Shown here: piece by piece, positions 23,479 through 32,276 of the stretch
Layout: every line of letters begins with the position of its first letter
Position numbering within the stretch: the stretch's first letter is position 1
Assembly: GCA_028277765.1 (NCBI GenBank)
Contig: JANQFQ010000055.1
Coordinates: 1-42,538 of the forward strand
From: Desulfobacterales bacterium
GTDB lineage: Bacteria; Desulfobacterota; Desulfobacteria; Desulfobacterales; SURF-7
Direction of reading: 5' to 3'
DNA length: 42,538 nucleotides
Translations under genes and position numbers: made by a program
Notes under the pieces: model-generated
Told to the model about the DNA's origin: nothing
The model's input: only the letters and a program-made list of their open reading frames with translations
The model's database searches: none

Positions 23479-26466
23479 CTACATTCTCATTCTTGTACCA
23501 TCATGATCGTAAAACGGCATGTTCACAATCCTTGCATGCTTGAGATCACCATTGCATCCATCTTCAAAAATGCTGATTTTAGTTCCCTTTTCAGCCAGGG
23601 AATCGTCCACAAGTGCCATACCCACAGGCTCATTCAATGAAAAGCTGTACCGCGCTGTGCAGACATATCCCATGATTTTATCGGTAACCACAGGAGAACC
23701 ATCCTTAGGAGGTTCAGACCCGGGATTTTCCATTTTAATCCCAACCAGCTTAAATCTGCCGGCCTGTTTTTCAGTCTGATTTAAAGCGAAATAACCTATG
23801 GTATCTGTCTTTTTGCGATCCCATAAAAAACCGAGGCCAAGATCATGAAGGGTAGTGCGCTGTTCGGATTCAGAGCCGATAATAAGATGTCCCTTTTCCA
23901 TGCGGAGTGTATTCTGGGCCTCAAGTCCGAAGTTCATAATATTGTATTCCTTACCGGCATCTTCAATCATCTCCCATAGAGACTGCATATATGACGAGGG
24001 CACATGAAATTCATACGAGAGTTCACCAACAAACCCGAGTCGCATCGCACGGATCGGGATGTTTTGAATAAAATATTCGCGATAACCTGTAAAAGGAAAC
24101 ATCTCATTTGAAACATCCGCATCTGTTACCTTTTCAAGAACTTTTCGGGCATTTGGACCCGCAAGGTTGATCACACCGAAAGCGTCCGTCAGGTTGACGA
24201 GGTGAAAATCCCATCCTTCATACCGGGTATGATACCGGATCCATTCCACCGTCGCCCCTGCCCTGGCTGTTGACGTGGTAAAATAGTAATCATTTTCTTC
24301 TTTTTTAATAATAATCCCGTCATCTATAATACAGCCGTCATGGTTGCACATGGCGGAATATTTTATCTTCCCTTCAGGGATCTTTGAAAGGTCACTCACG
24401 TATACTCTTTGAAGGGCCTTAAGCGCGTCAGGCCCGTGTATTCTGAATTTACCAAGGGTTGACGCGTCAAGCATACCCACGTTATTTCTGACGTTTTCAA
24501 TCTCGTCTCTGGATGTTTTGTCATTGGAAAAATATCTTGCCCTGTTCCATACACCAATTCTTTCCATCTTTCCGCCAGCTGCCATTTGCGAATCATATGC
24601 TGTTGTTTTCACGCCAACACGGTCCATTTTGGCGCCCGCAGCTTTCTGCATTTCATGGACAGGTGTACGCTTACTCATGTCATGCGCGCCGCCCGCGTAA
24701 GTCGCCAGAAGCGGAGACACCAGCGGAGGCCTTGTTTTTGTAGGTTTCGGTTTTTTGTCAGGAGATTCATCTGTGTGAGCAACATAAAGAGCTAGATTAT
24801 GGCCTGGAATTCGTCCCTGGCCCGGCCCGGTGCCGGTTGATGTAAACCGTTTGATCAACTCAGGTACATTAAACCCCATCTCCATGGCCTGGTCTATATT
24901 TTTTAACGTAGCGTCTTCATCAAAACAGACAAAAGTTTTCTTCCCTGTGCCTGGAAAGGATATAAACTTTGACCCCCTACCCGGCCCTGAATGAGAAGCA
25001 AGATTCTTTTCTGCCTGCCTGACTCCATCTTTATCATTTTCCCCGCAGTCTGCTGCAGCACGGAGCCCGGCAAGGTTCCCTGACGCTTCTATTGACAGGG
25101 GATCATTCAGGCCAATGAGTCTGCCTGCAACGTGCATTTTTTCAGGGATTCTGTCAGCAAGAAAAAAACCGGTGTGATTATCATACTTGAGTTTGGCATG
25201 GCCTAACGTCAGGGGACCTGTTTCAGGCGTAAGGCCGGCAGATGCGACAAGAAGATCACATTCAAGCCGATGTTCGCCTGATCCTGTTATCGGTTTAATG
25301 ACCACTTTTTTCAGGGTCTTCCATCCAACCGCCTTTACCGCGGCCCAGCCCTTTAAAAGATGGATATCCCTTTTGGCGAGTTCCTTTTCAAGTTCCGGAT
25401 CCTGGCCGTCATCCCTTGTATCAGCAACACAACTGATAGTCACACCAAGGTCAAAAAGGTCAATGGCTGTTTCAATGCCAAGGTCATGTCCAATAGAAAA
25501 GACAGCGTTTCTGCCCGGCAGGATCCCATAGGTCCTGGCAAGCCTGTGCGCACAGCCTATCTGCATCACACCGGGCCGATCATTATTGTCAAACAGAAGC
25601 GGGCGTTCATAACATCCTGTTGCCGTAACAATGCTTTTTGCCCGTATCTGGAAATATCGCCTGTCAAAAAAATCCTTTTCACCCCCCCTTTGAAAGCCCA
25701 CAACATGGTTATTGTTATAAACGCCAGTGACCGCGGCAGGCTTAAAAATTCTAATATTAGATGTTTTCTCAATTTTTTCAGCAAGAGAGGCAGCCCTCAT
25801 GCAAACGGGATTTCCGTTTTTGTCCTTTACGGTCCTGTATTCAAAAAACCCTCCCAGCCATGGTTTGTTTTCAACAAGAATCACCCTCAGGCCGAATTCC
25901 GCAGCAGCAATAGCGGCTGACATGCCCGCAGGACCACCGCCGATGACACATACATCCGTGTCTGGATAAATTTCATCATACCTTCCATTTATTTGAAAAT
26001 CAGGAGAAAGCTTTCCCAGTCCCGCTGCCCTTCTGATAAATTTTATGGCCATGGGCCAGACAGCCGCGGGCCTATGCATGGTTTTATAATAAAAACCTGC
26101 TGGCATCATGAAACTAAGCTTATCCATAAAACCCATAAGATCATAGTTCGCGTCTATACCGAGCACATTCTGTGCTTTGATTTGCATACCATTTTTTGCA
26201 GGCGTATTTTCAGTCAGCACATTGGGAATGCCGTCCACTTCCATCAAAGTATTACTGCATTCACCATCAAGGCTGTAAAGCCCCCGTGGTCTGTGATATT
26301 TAAGGCTCCGCCCGAAGATCCTGACATCATTCGCGTAAAGTGCTGTTGCTATGGTATCACCCTGAACCCCATTATATGTTTTGCCTCCATAATGCAGGGT
26401 CAGTGCTTTTTCAGAATTAATTTTTAATGTCGGAAGGTTTTCAAGTCTGGTCAATGTCCGCTCCAC
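23479..26466 (-). CDS. soxA: Sarcosine oxidase alpha-subunit-like protein
   Basis: A 995-residue protein of normal SoxA length. The order is a 2Fe-2S-like N-terminal fold (LHYGGKTYNGVQGDTIATAL, RIFGRSLKYHRPRGL), a dinucleotide-binding domain with VCVIGGGPAGMSAAIAAAEF (about 172-191) and a second nucleotide motif, and a C-terminal GcvT-like aminomethyltransferase domain (about 600-995: RNNVGMLDASTLGKFRIHGP, VGELSYEFHVPS, GLEAQNTLRMEKGH). In the family the enzyme oxidises sarcosine at the beta-subunit flavin and the alpha subunit binds NAD and passes the one-carbon unit to tetrahydrofolate. The start is uncertain: GTG 26466, or TTG four codons later with better spacing to GGAG. In an anaerobe the electron acceptor cannot be oxygen, so it probably works as a dehydrogenase. 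Confidence 0.88.
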   Translation of the reverse strand: MERTLTRLENLPTLKINSEKALTLHYGGKTYNGVQGDTIATALYANDVRIFGRSLKYHRPRGLYSLDGECSNTLMEVDGIPNVLTENTPAKNGMQIKAQNVLGIDANYDLMGFMDKLSFMMPAGFYYKTMHRPAAVWPMAIKFIRRAAGLGKLSPDFQINGRYDEIYPDTDVCVIGGGPAGMSAAIAAAEFGLRVILVENKPWLGGFFEYRTVKDKNGNPVCMRAASLAEKIEKTSNIRIFKPAAVTGVYNNNHVVGFQRGGEKDFFDRRYFQIRAKSIVTATGCYERPLLFDNNDRPGVMQIGCAHRLARTYGILPGRNAVFSIGHDLGIETAIDLFDLGVTISCVADTRDDGQDPELEKELAKRDIHLLKGWAAVKAVGWKTLKKVVIKPITGSGEHRLECDLLVASAGLTPETGPLTLGHAKLKYDNHTGFFLADRIPEKMHVAGRLIGLNDPLSIEASGNLAGLRAAADCGENDKDGVRQAEKNLASHSGPGRGSKFISFPGTGKKTFVCFDEDATLKNIDQAMEMGFNVPELIKRFTSTGTGPGQGRIPGHNLALYVAHTDESPDKKPKPTKTRPPLVSPLLATYAGGAHDMSKRTPVHEMQKAAGAKMDRVGVKTTAYDSQMAAGGKMERIGVWNRARYFSNDKTSRDEIENVRNNVGMLDASTLGKFRIHGPDALKALQRVYVSDLSKIPEGKIKYSAMCNHDGCIIDDGIIIKKEENDYYFTTSTARAGATVEWIRYHTRYEGWDFHLVNLTDAFGVINLAGPNARKVLEKVTDADVSNEMFPFTGYREYFIQNIPIRAMRLGFVGELSYEFHVPSSYMQSLWEMIEDAGKEYNIMNFGLEAQNTLRMEKGHLIIGSESEQRTTLHDLGLGFLWDRKKTDTIGYFALNQTEKQAGRFKLVGIKMENPGSEPPKDGSPVVTDKIMGYVCTARYSFSLNEPVGMALVDDSLAEKGTKISIFEDGCNGDLKHARIVNMPFYDHDGTRMRM

Positions 26467-26503
26467 TTAACGTTTATCTGTATTTCATCAGCAATAAGGT
26501 CAA

Positions 26504-26746
26504 CTATTTGACTTCAAGGTTTGTTGTCGTATCTCGGTTTAAAGTAAACCATGTTCCGCAACCATCCCTGTGGAACCACCATTCCTTTTGAACCCCTGCA
26601 ACAGAATTGTTATTGTGAACATAATCCGTCCATGTTTCAGGAGTAAGTTCTTTGCTGTCCGGCATTGGCCCCTTGTCTTCTCCTCCATAACGGAATTCAT
26701 AACCATTCCGTTCACCGCAAATGGGACATGTTAAAGTTAGTGACAT
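26504..26746 (-). CDS. soxD: Sarcosine oxidase delta subunit
   Basis: An 80-residue zinc-binding SoxD: Cys7 and Cys10 (CPICGERNGYEFRYGGE) with His59 and Cys63 (FHRDGCGTWF), then the typical RDTTTN. The family's conserved EFRYGGE and HxxGCxxWF are both intact, so the subunit should fold and bind zinc at the alpha-beta interface of the heterotetramer. It sits between the beta and alpha genes, the canonical order, though a 320-base repeat-bearing gap separates it from soxB. Confidence 0.93.
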   Translation of the reverse strand: MSLTLTCPICGERNGYEFRYGGEDKGPMPDSKELTPETWTDYVHNNNSVAGVQKEWWFHRDGCGTWFTLNRDTTTNLEVK

Positions 26747-27065
26747 GTCTTTTTTATTCCTTTTTAGCTGTATTTCCCTGGTAGTGTTAGTAAGCGCCAG
26801 TTAGCAGGGTCTCTGTATAAGTGCCTAAAGTTATAAGTTACAAGTGCCTTAAGTGAATGTATCGCTTCGCTCAGCCATTCTAATAATTAAATATTGTATC
26901 ATTCTATAATTATAAATATTTAAGAATATTAATTTGAATCACATATAACGTAAAATTTGCTTGCTCCGCTCTGCCTTTTATTCAATATAAAAATGGTAGA
27001 ATTCCACAACTTAAGGCACTTGTAACTTAAGGCACTTTGTCTTTTGTAACTTTAGGCACCTCTTT
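26747..27065. repeat. 242-bp repeat element with CCTAAAGT terminal inverted repeats inside the operon
   Basis: The gap between soxB and soxD holds an element from 26819 to 27060. Its left end AAGTGCCTAAAGTT matches the right end AACTTTAGGCACC as an inverted repeat, with nested AAGTGCCTTAAGT and ACTTAAGGCACTT copies inside. The interior is AT-rich with a TGTATCGCTTCGCTC motif and AAAATGGTAGAATTCCACAA near the right end. No gene is present. It resembles a non-autonomous element, and being transcribed with the operon it could form an RNA hairpin. Confidence 0.65.
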
Positions 27066-28289
27066 TCAGTTATTCGCACTATAACTCATCAGCGCCGCTG
27101 TTTCTCCCATAAGTCGGTTATTCTGATATCTTTTCAGGTTGAACGGTTTTAATATATCCGGGCATTCTCCTGTTTTCATGAAATCCGCCATATATTTACC
27201 TGTCACCGCTGCTGATTTGAAACCAAAATATCCCCATCCGCAATTCATGTAATACCCTTCAATCGTATCATTGCCGTCAATAATCGGCGCCATGTCAGGT
27301 GTCATGTCTGCGAGGCCTGACCAGCACCGCATGAACTTTACACCCGCAAGACATGGCAAAAATTCCGTCAGGGCTTCTGCCTGGTGTTTAATATAATTAG
27401 CCGTGTTCTGTGTTGTATAATTCGGCCATGGGTCCATATGCGCGCCTGTGGCGATTTCGCCTTTGAGTGTCTGGTTCGCGTAACAATGATATGCCCCGGA
27501 AGATACCACATGGTTTAAAAGAGGTTTTAAAGGCTGTGTGACCATTGCCTGGATTGTCAGTACACTGATGGGAAGCCGGATATTAAGAAGAGAATATGAA
27601 ATGCCGGCTGAATAACCTCCTGCCGCGTTCAAGACCCTTGGCGTGTGAATCTTTCCCTGGTTCGTATCAACTGAAACAATTCTCCCTTTTTCAACACCTA
27701 TCCCAGTGACTTCTGTTCCCTGATGAATATGAACGCCATGTTTAGCCGCGCCCTTTGCAAGTCCCCACACAACCGCGTCATGGCGGAGCACACCGCCGGG
27801 CGGATGGAACATACCGCCAGCGATCGGATATCTTGGCCTGTCTGATATATCAAGGGCAGGAACCAGTTCCTTGCATTCTTCAGGGCCTATGAGCCTGCTA
27901 TCGATTCCATGGAATTGGGCTGTAGCTACCTGGAGCCGCATTGCCTTTATGGCTGCCTGACTATGCGCGAGGTTCAGGTTGCCGCAGTTATTGAACATCA
28001 GGTTGAAATCCAGCTCTCTGGTCAGGATAGGCCACATATCCAGGGCCTCCTTATACAAAGGAAGATTTTCCTGTGTGCGCTGGTTTGCCCTTACAATGGC
28101 CGTGTTCCTGCCTGCACCTCCGAAACCGATGAATTTATTTTCAAGCACGGCCACATTTGTCATGCCGTGGTTCCTAGCAAGAAAATAAGCAGCCGCAAGT
28201 CCATGCAGCCCACCGCCAATAATCACAGCATCATAGCTCGAATTAAAGGACGGCTGTTTTCCCCAAAGGGCCTTGTACTTTCCGAACAT
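27066..28289 (-). CDS. soxB: Sarcosine oxidase beta-subunit-like FAD amine oxidoreductase
   Basis: A 407-residue SoxB-like flavoprotein. The N-terminal dinucleotide motif is AVIIGGGLHGLAAAYFLARN (21-40), followed by the FAD second motif GGAGRNTAIVRANQRTQEN. His170 in LRHDAVVWG occupies the position of the histidine that carries covalent FMN in heterotetrameric sarcosine oxidase (His173 in the studied enzymes, from memory). The C-terminal GLADMTPDMAPIIDG and YYMNCGWGYFGFKSAAVTGK are typical. It would oxidise the N-methyl of sarcosine or dimethylglycine to an imine. AAGGATGC precedes the ATG. Gene order B-D-A-G follows the canonical sox operon. Confidence 0.9.
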   Translation of the reverse strand: MFGKYKALWGKQPSFNSSYDAVIIGGGLHGLAAAYFLARNHGMTNVAVLENKFIGFGGAGRNTAIVRANQRTQENLPLYKEALDMWPILTRELDFNLMFNNCGNLNLAHSQAAIKAMRLQVATAQFHGIDSRLIGPEECKELVPALDISDRPRYPIAGGMFHPPGGVLRHDAVVWGLAKGAAKHGVHIHQGTEVTGIGVEKGRIVSVDTNQGKIHTPRVLNAAGGYSAGISYSLLNIRLPISVLTIQAMVTQPLKPLLNHVVSSGAYHCYANQTLKGEIATGAHMDPWPNYTTQNTANYIKHQAEALTEFLPCLAGVKFMRCWSGLADMTPDMAPIIDGNDTIEGYYMNCGWGYFGFKSAAVTGKYMADFMKTGECPDILKPFNLKRYQNNRLMGETAALMSYSANN

Positions 28290-28607
28290 AATGCATCCTT
28301 ATTTATTCTGAAAAACAGTGCCTAAAGTTACAAGTACCTAAAGTTGTGGTATCGCTCCGCTCTGCCTTTTTAAAAAATAAATCGTGGTCAGCGAAGCGGT
28401 GGTCGTGGACGTGATCGTTTTTTTAAACAAAGAGACTTGTATAGTTATCGTATTCCTTTTTTTATTGCCTAAAGTTGATGCATCGCTTCGCAATGTCTTT
28501 TATTAAAAATAAAAATGGCAGAATTCCACAAATTAAGCACTTTTCAGTATTTATCGCCATCTTCTCTTACTTGATTCCGGAGTTAAGGCTATTACCGTCG
28601 AGTACTG
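28290..28607. repeat. CCTAAAGT repeat cluster between mttB-like gene and soxB
   Basis: A 318-base gap inside the operon. Two successive copies of the dispersed repeat are seen: CCTAAAGTTACAAGTACCTA then TATCGCTCCGCTCTGCC and a TTTTTAAAAAATAAATCGTG stretch (28318-28410), and TTGCCTAAAGTTGATG with CATCGCTTCGC and AAAATGGCAGAATTCCACAA (28466-28530), ending AATTAAGCACTT. No gene or convincing promoter was found. Confidence 0.6.
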
Positions 28608-30047
28608 CTAAAGCTCTTTCAGCACAACTTCATGCACAGCTTTCGCTATATCATCAGGCAGCCTTTCAGGCTCATGCTCATTCACTATTTTTTCTACCAC
28701 ATCTGTGGCGCGGGTTCCAAGATCTTTTCCGCCTTTTTTCTGCCAGCTATCATAATTTGAACGTTCAAAAAGATTTGGGTACCACCTGTCACGGAAATGC
28801 TTCATGGTATGAGGATTGTCAAGATATTGGCCGTCAGGCCCTACTTCATCAATAAGGTCAAGAGCCAGTGTCTCATCTGTGATTACTACTTCATGCATAA
28901 ATGCTTCAATCCAGCTTATGACTTCGTCGCATATAACAAGCTGGGGTAATGAACCGCTCATCCCTGATTCAAGATACCCAACGTCATGAACAAGGTTTCC
29001 GCCAAAAAGGGCATCTGTAAAAAGGGTCAAAGCGGCCTCCGCGGCAGCCTGCTGATCTACCATTTTGGATTCACTGCAACCGCCAAGGCTGAATGTGGGC
29101 AGCCCGAGAAAATGAGAAAAATCTATTGCCTGAGACCGTTTCTCTGGATCAGCATACGGCTGGACCGTTGTTTTCATGTCAAGCATATTGCCACCCCAGC
29201 CGGGCATGATAAAAGGCGTTCCTTCCCGTTTTAACTGTGATATAACAAGCCCTGCAAGAACCCCTGCGTTGTTAACAGCCATTGTGCCTGCTATGGTTAT
29301 AGGTGCAGTTACACCGCCCTGGGCGGAGGGTATGTACGTAAACGGAAGACCTTTTTCTGAAAGGAATAAAAGCTTCTGAAGTGCCTCCTCATTATGCCTA
29401 AGTCCTGTGGTAACATTGATATAGCATGCGGCAAATGGGTAGTGACGGAGCGCGTCAGCGCCTCCTGCCACTATTTCAGCCATTTCTACCGCGGCTTTGC
29501 ATCCTGCGAATTCTGTGGTTACATAAAAAATCGGTTTTATGGTATGGTTAAGCATTGCCTCCATTTCATAGCGGTCAAGTATATCCTGCGGCACATCTGA
29601 CGGCAGAAACATGCACATGACAAAATCAATGTTATCAAGCGCGTCACATACTTTCATACCGTCGACTATATCCTGTAAAACAGCCAGTCTCCGTTCACCG
29701 GTTCGATGGTCGATAATATTAAGGCAGTCTGAACCTGTTCCGAAATAACTCCTGTGCCCCCCGGCCTGTATCTTTCTTTGACCGTTCCTGTTATAAAGGG
29801 CCACGTTTTTCGGTACCGTACTGAACGCCTTTTCCACCATTCCGGCGGGTATGCGCACACGGTTGCCGTCAGTTACTGAAGCGCCTGCTTTATCAAGAAG
29901 ATCGATCGCTTCCTGATTATAAAGGCAGACACCGGTTCTTTCCAGTATTTCAAGACATGCCCAGTAGAGCCTCTGGCACTGTCCTTCTGACATTTTAGCC
30001 GCGTGCGGGCTGTTAAACGATTGCTGATTACTGCGTATATAAGCCAT
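28608..30047 (-). CDS. MttB-superfamily amine:corrinoid methyltransferase without pyrrolysine (MtgB-like)
   Basis: A 479-residue COG5598/MttB-family protein that would move a methyl group from a methylated amine to the cobalt of the neighbouring corrinoid protein. Segments: YFGTGSDCLNIIDHRTGERR, LRHYPFAACYINVTTGLRHN, SEKGLPFTYIPSAQGGVTAP, PGWGGNMLDMKT, LGLPTFSLGGCSESKMVDQQ. True trimethylamine methyltransferase has an amber-encoded pyrrolysine; here the frame is full length with no internal TAG, so it belongs to the non-Pyl branch that includes glycine betaine methyltransferase MtgB. Substrates of that branch include glycine betaine, carnitine and proline betaine; the linked betaine-type importer and sarcosine oxidase genes favour glycine betaine or a relative. 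AGGAGATC precedes the ATG. Confidence 0.88.
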   Translation of the reverse strand: MAYIRSNQQSFNSPHAAKMSEGQCQRLYWACLEILERTGVCLYNQEAIDLLDKAGASVTDGNRVRIPAGMVEKAFSTVPKNVALYNRNGQRKIQAGGHRSYFGTGSDCLNIIDHRTGERRLAVLQDIVDGMKVCDALDNIDFVMCMFLPSDVPQDILDRYEMEAMLNHTIKPIFYVTTEFAGCKAAVEMAEIVAGGADALRHYPFAACYINVTTGLRHNEEALQKLLFLSEKGLPFTYIPSAQGGVTAPITIAGTMAVNNAGVLAGLVISQLKREGTPFIMPGWGGNMLDMKTTVQPYADPEKRSQAIDFSHFLGLPTFSLGGCSESKMVDQQAAAEAALTLFTDALFGGNLVHDVGYLESGMSGSLPQLVICDEVISWIEAFMHEVVITDETLALDLIDEVGPDGQYLDNPHTMKHFRDRWYPNLFERSNYDSWQKKGGKDLGTRATDVVEKIVNEHEPERLPDDIAKAVHEVVLKEL

Positions 30048-30075
30048 AAATTGATCTCCTTATCATCTTTTTATT

Positions 30076-30705
30076 CTACAAAATGCTGTTGATAACCCTG
30101 ACAGCAGAGCCGGCGTCAGGGCCGTATGCGTCGGCCCCGATTTCCTGTGCATATTCTTCTGTAACAGGGGCACCTCCGACGATTATTTTTACTTGATCCC
30201 TGATGCCTGCTTTCTTCAGGGCTTCAATTATCACCTGCATTGACGGCATCGTTGTGGTTAAAAGAGCTGACATTCCTAATATATCGGCATTATTCTCCTG
30301 AACTGCTTTTATGAATCTATCTTTTTCCACATTTGTACCAAGATCAATTACTTCAAATCCTGCTCCTTCAATAAGCATTTTTACAAGGTTTTTACCGATA
30401 TCATGAAGATCACCCTCAACAGTACCTATGACAACTTTTCCACGAACTGCCGCATCTTCTGTTTTTAGATGGGGTTTTAATACCTCAACGCCCGCGCTCA
30501 TAGCACGAGCGGACATAAGTACTTCGGGTATAAACATCTCTTCCGCTTCCATCTGTTCCCCGACCTTGGTCATCCCGGCTATTAGACCCTCTCTCATAAT
30601 TTCTCCGGCTCTTTCTCCCTTGTTTATCTCTTCCAGCGTCAGCACTTTTACTTTATCGTCATCACCAATAAGTATCGCCTCAATAATCTTTTCTGTTTCT
30701 ATCAT
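30076..30705 (-). CDS. Corrinoid (B12-binding) methyl carrier protein, MttC/MtgC type
   Basis: A 209-residue corrinoid protein of the methanol/methylamine class. Residues 1-85 are the four-helix cap (B12-binding-2: MREGLIAGMTKVGEQMEAEE, FIPEVLMSARAMSAG). Residues 88-209 are the Rossmann-like B12 domain with the cobalt-ligand motif DLHDIG (Asp99, His101, Gly104), then SALLTTTM and GGAPV. It accepts the methyl group from the methyltransferase encoded 28 bases downstream; a partner would pass it to tetrahydrofolate, but no such methyltransferase lies in this window. AAAGGAT precedes the ATG. Assignment is firm; which methyltransferase(s) it serves, including the two shorter MttB-like proteins, is open. 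Confidence 0.95.
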   Translation of the reverse strand: MIETEKIIEAILIGDDDKVKVLTLEEINKGERAGEIMREGLIAGMTKVGEQMEAEEMFIPEVLMSARAMSAGVEVLKPHLKTEDAAVRGKVVIGTVEGDLHDIGKNLVKMLIEGAGFEVIDLGTNVEKDRFIKAVQENNADILGMSALLTTTMPSMQVIIEALKKAGIRDQVKIIVGGAPVTEEYAQEIGADAYGPDAGSAVRVINSIL

Positions 30706-30737
30706 TAGTTATCCTTTCTTTTTTTCTCAAACTATAA

Positions 30738-30920
30738 TCATTGTTTTTTGCTCTTCTTGAGAATCAGTTCTCTATTGCAGTGAAGACAGTAAATCTTTTT
30801 GTCACCCTGCAAAAGTTCATTATATGTCTGTGCGGTAAGGCCCATGAAACATATTGGACATGCTTTTGATCTTTCTGATACATAGACGACACTGGTTTTC
30901 CTACGATCTTTTTTCCCCAT
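30738..30920 (-). CDS. Small zinc-ribbon protein
   Basis: A 60-residue basic protein with two CxxC knuckles, Cys21/Cys24 (CPIC) and Cys45/Cys48 (CLHC), forming a zinc ribbon, and lysine-rich ends (MGKKDRRK and KKSKKQ). AGGATAAC precedes the ATG. It lies 32 bases upstream of the corrinoid protein gene within the operon. It could be a metallochaperone, a structural subunit of one of the complexes or a nucleic-acid-binding protein; nothing decides among these. Confidence 0.7.
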   Translation of the reverse strand: MGKKDRRKTSVVYVSERSKACPICFMGLTAQTYNELLQGDKKIYCLHCNRELILKKSKKQ

Positions 30921-30961
30921 AAATTGTTATCCTATAAGTCTTTGCTCATTTAGTTTACGCT

Positions 30962-32143
30962 CTATTTAAAAAGAAATGACCGCCCTGTGTTTTTTAATGT
31001 ATGATCATCTCTCATGTAGTTCGCATTGCTGCTGTTCCGTTTAATTACATCAAATCCCTCAGTATCATATTCTTCTATATGAAAAGCCGGCGCGTTTTCA
31101 GGGCCTGATTCCTGGCAGAGTTCAATATGCCTTTCCAGTTTCGCGATAGAAAATGACACCAGTTCCTTTAAAAATCCAAATGCGTGCCGCATCTGATGAA
31201 ATCCGAACTTTTTCATCATAGAGAATCCATTCACTGCCTCTTCTTCGGCTTTTTTATCCGGATGTTCACTGCTGGTAGTGCAAGCAGTCTGTATGGAAGG
31301 TACATCGAGCATGCTGTTCACCTTTTCCATGAGAAGGTTGGCAATATTGTGTGAAATCAGGCCGAGATCTACAGCATAATTTTTCTCCAGGTTTGCGATA
31401 GACGGAAGCCCAGCATGGACGACCGTGATGCCAGGATTTAAAAGCTGGGCCGCTGTTATACCGAAAAGTGCTTCTGCATGGGTAAGGGTTACCAACGAAG
31501 ACATGGAATATGGACCTGACAGCCCTGCCATTGGCATGGTTGACACGTATATGGGAAGCCCTTTTTTCACACAGGAGATAAATGGCGGGATCATGCTTTC
31601 AATAATATTCAGCGGACTGTTGATGATTGAAAACTGGATGGTCAGTTTGCCACGGGAGTCATGGATCTCCTTTGCCCGAGCAATCCCCTCATCCGAAACA
31701 GCAGCCGCGTAAACAGGCTTGTCACAGTTTTCAATAATAGCATCCATGACCTTAACTTCCTGCTTAGGGATGAGAACGCCCCTGGCCATGAAATTGATGA
31801 CATCAGCGTCATTGACAATCTTGGCGATCTTTACAAGATGATCAAAGGTAGGCGGTATCAGGTCGCCGGTATCATCATCATAGACAAACGGCGCAGTCCC
31901 TCCCACGCCGAACGAATTTTCAGGTATCCAGTACTGGTCTCTTTTAGGGATTGTGCTTAACGCCTGTTCCACAAGAGGCGACAGCACATGAATATGGCCG
32001 GTGGTTTCATCGAATGCGGCAAGGCCGGTATCTTCGAAAACAGTTCGCAGTTCCTCGTTCTCACATTTAACACCCACTTCTTCCAGTACACGTACAGCGT
32101 CGTTATGAATCAGTTTCAGCAGGTCATTATTATCAGTTAACAT
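30962..32143 (-). CDS. Short MttB-family protein, paralogue B
   Basis: A 393-residue member of the trimethylamine-methyltransferase (MttB) fold, about 85 residues shorter than the full-length protein encoded downstream. Core phrases align with it: VGGTAPFVYDDDTGDL, GLPIYVSTMPMAGLSGPY, THAEALFGITAAQLLNPG, DVPSIQTACTTSSEH. It is clearly closer to the other short paralogue (35488-36702), with which it shares MPMAGxSxPY, THAExLFGI and ACTTxxEH. The stop is TAG, but only three codons separate it from a TAA, so it is not a pyrrolysine site. AAGGGAC precedes the ATG. It may be a second methyltransferase, for the next demethylation step, or a non-catalytic partner. Confidence 0.78.
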   Translation of the reverse strand: MLTDNNDLLKLIHNDAVRVLEEVGVKCENEELRTVFEDTGLAAFDETTGHIHVLSPLVEQALSTIPKRDQYWIPENSFGVGGTAPFVYDDDTGDLIPPTFDHLVKIAKIVNDADVINFMARGVLIPKQEVKVMDAIIENCDKPVYAAAVSDEGIARAKEIHDSRGKLTIQFSIINSPLNIIESMIPPFISCVKKGLPIYVSTMPMAGLSGPYSMSSLVTLTHAEALFGITAAQLLNPGITVVHAGLPSIANLEKNYAVDLGLISHNIANLLMEKVNSMLDVPSIQTACTTSSEHPDKKAEEEAVNGFSMMKKFGFHQMRHAFGFLKELVSFSIAKLERHIELCQESGPENAPAFHIEEYDTEGFDVIKRNSSNANYMRDDHTLKNTGRSFLFK

Positions 32144-32276
32144 TAAGTCCCTTGTAATTATCCCAAAATTGATAAACAGTACTGATACGCTAATTCTATA
32201 TGATCAGGACCAGAATGAGTGTGTATGATATGATTCACAGCTCTCATCTGTGATCGCTTCAATTGAATGCCTTTCA

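Noticed and set aside
30962-30964. TAG stop of the short MttB-like gene B as a possible pyrrolysine codon
   Set aside because: Reading through gives only three codons before TAA, and the protein ends like its paralogue, which stops with TAA.
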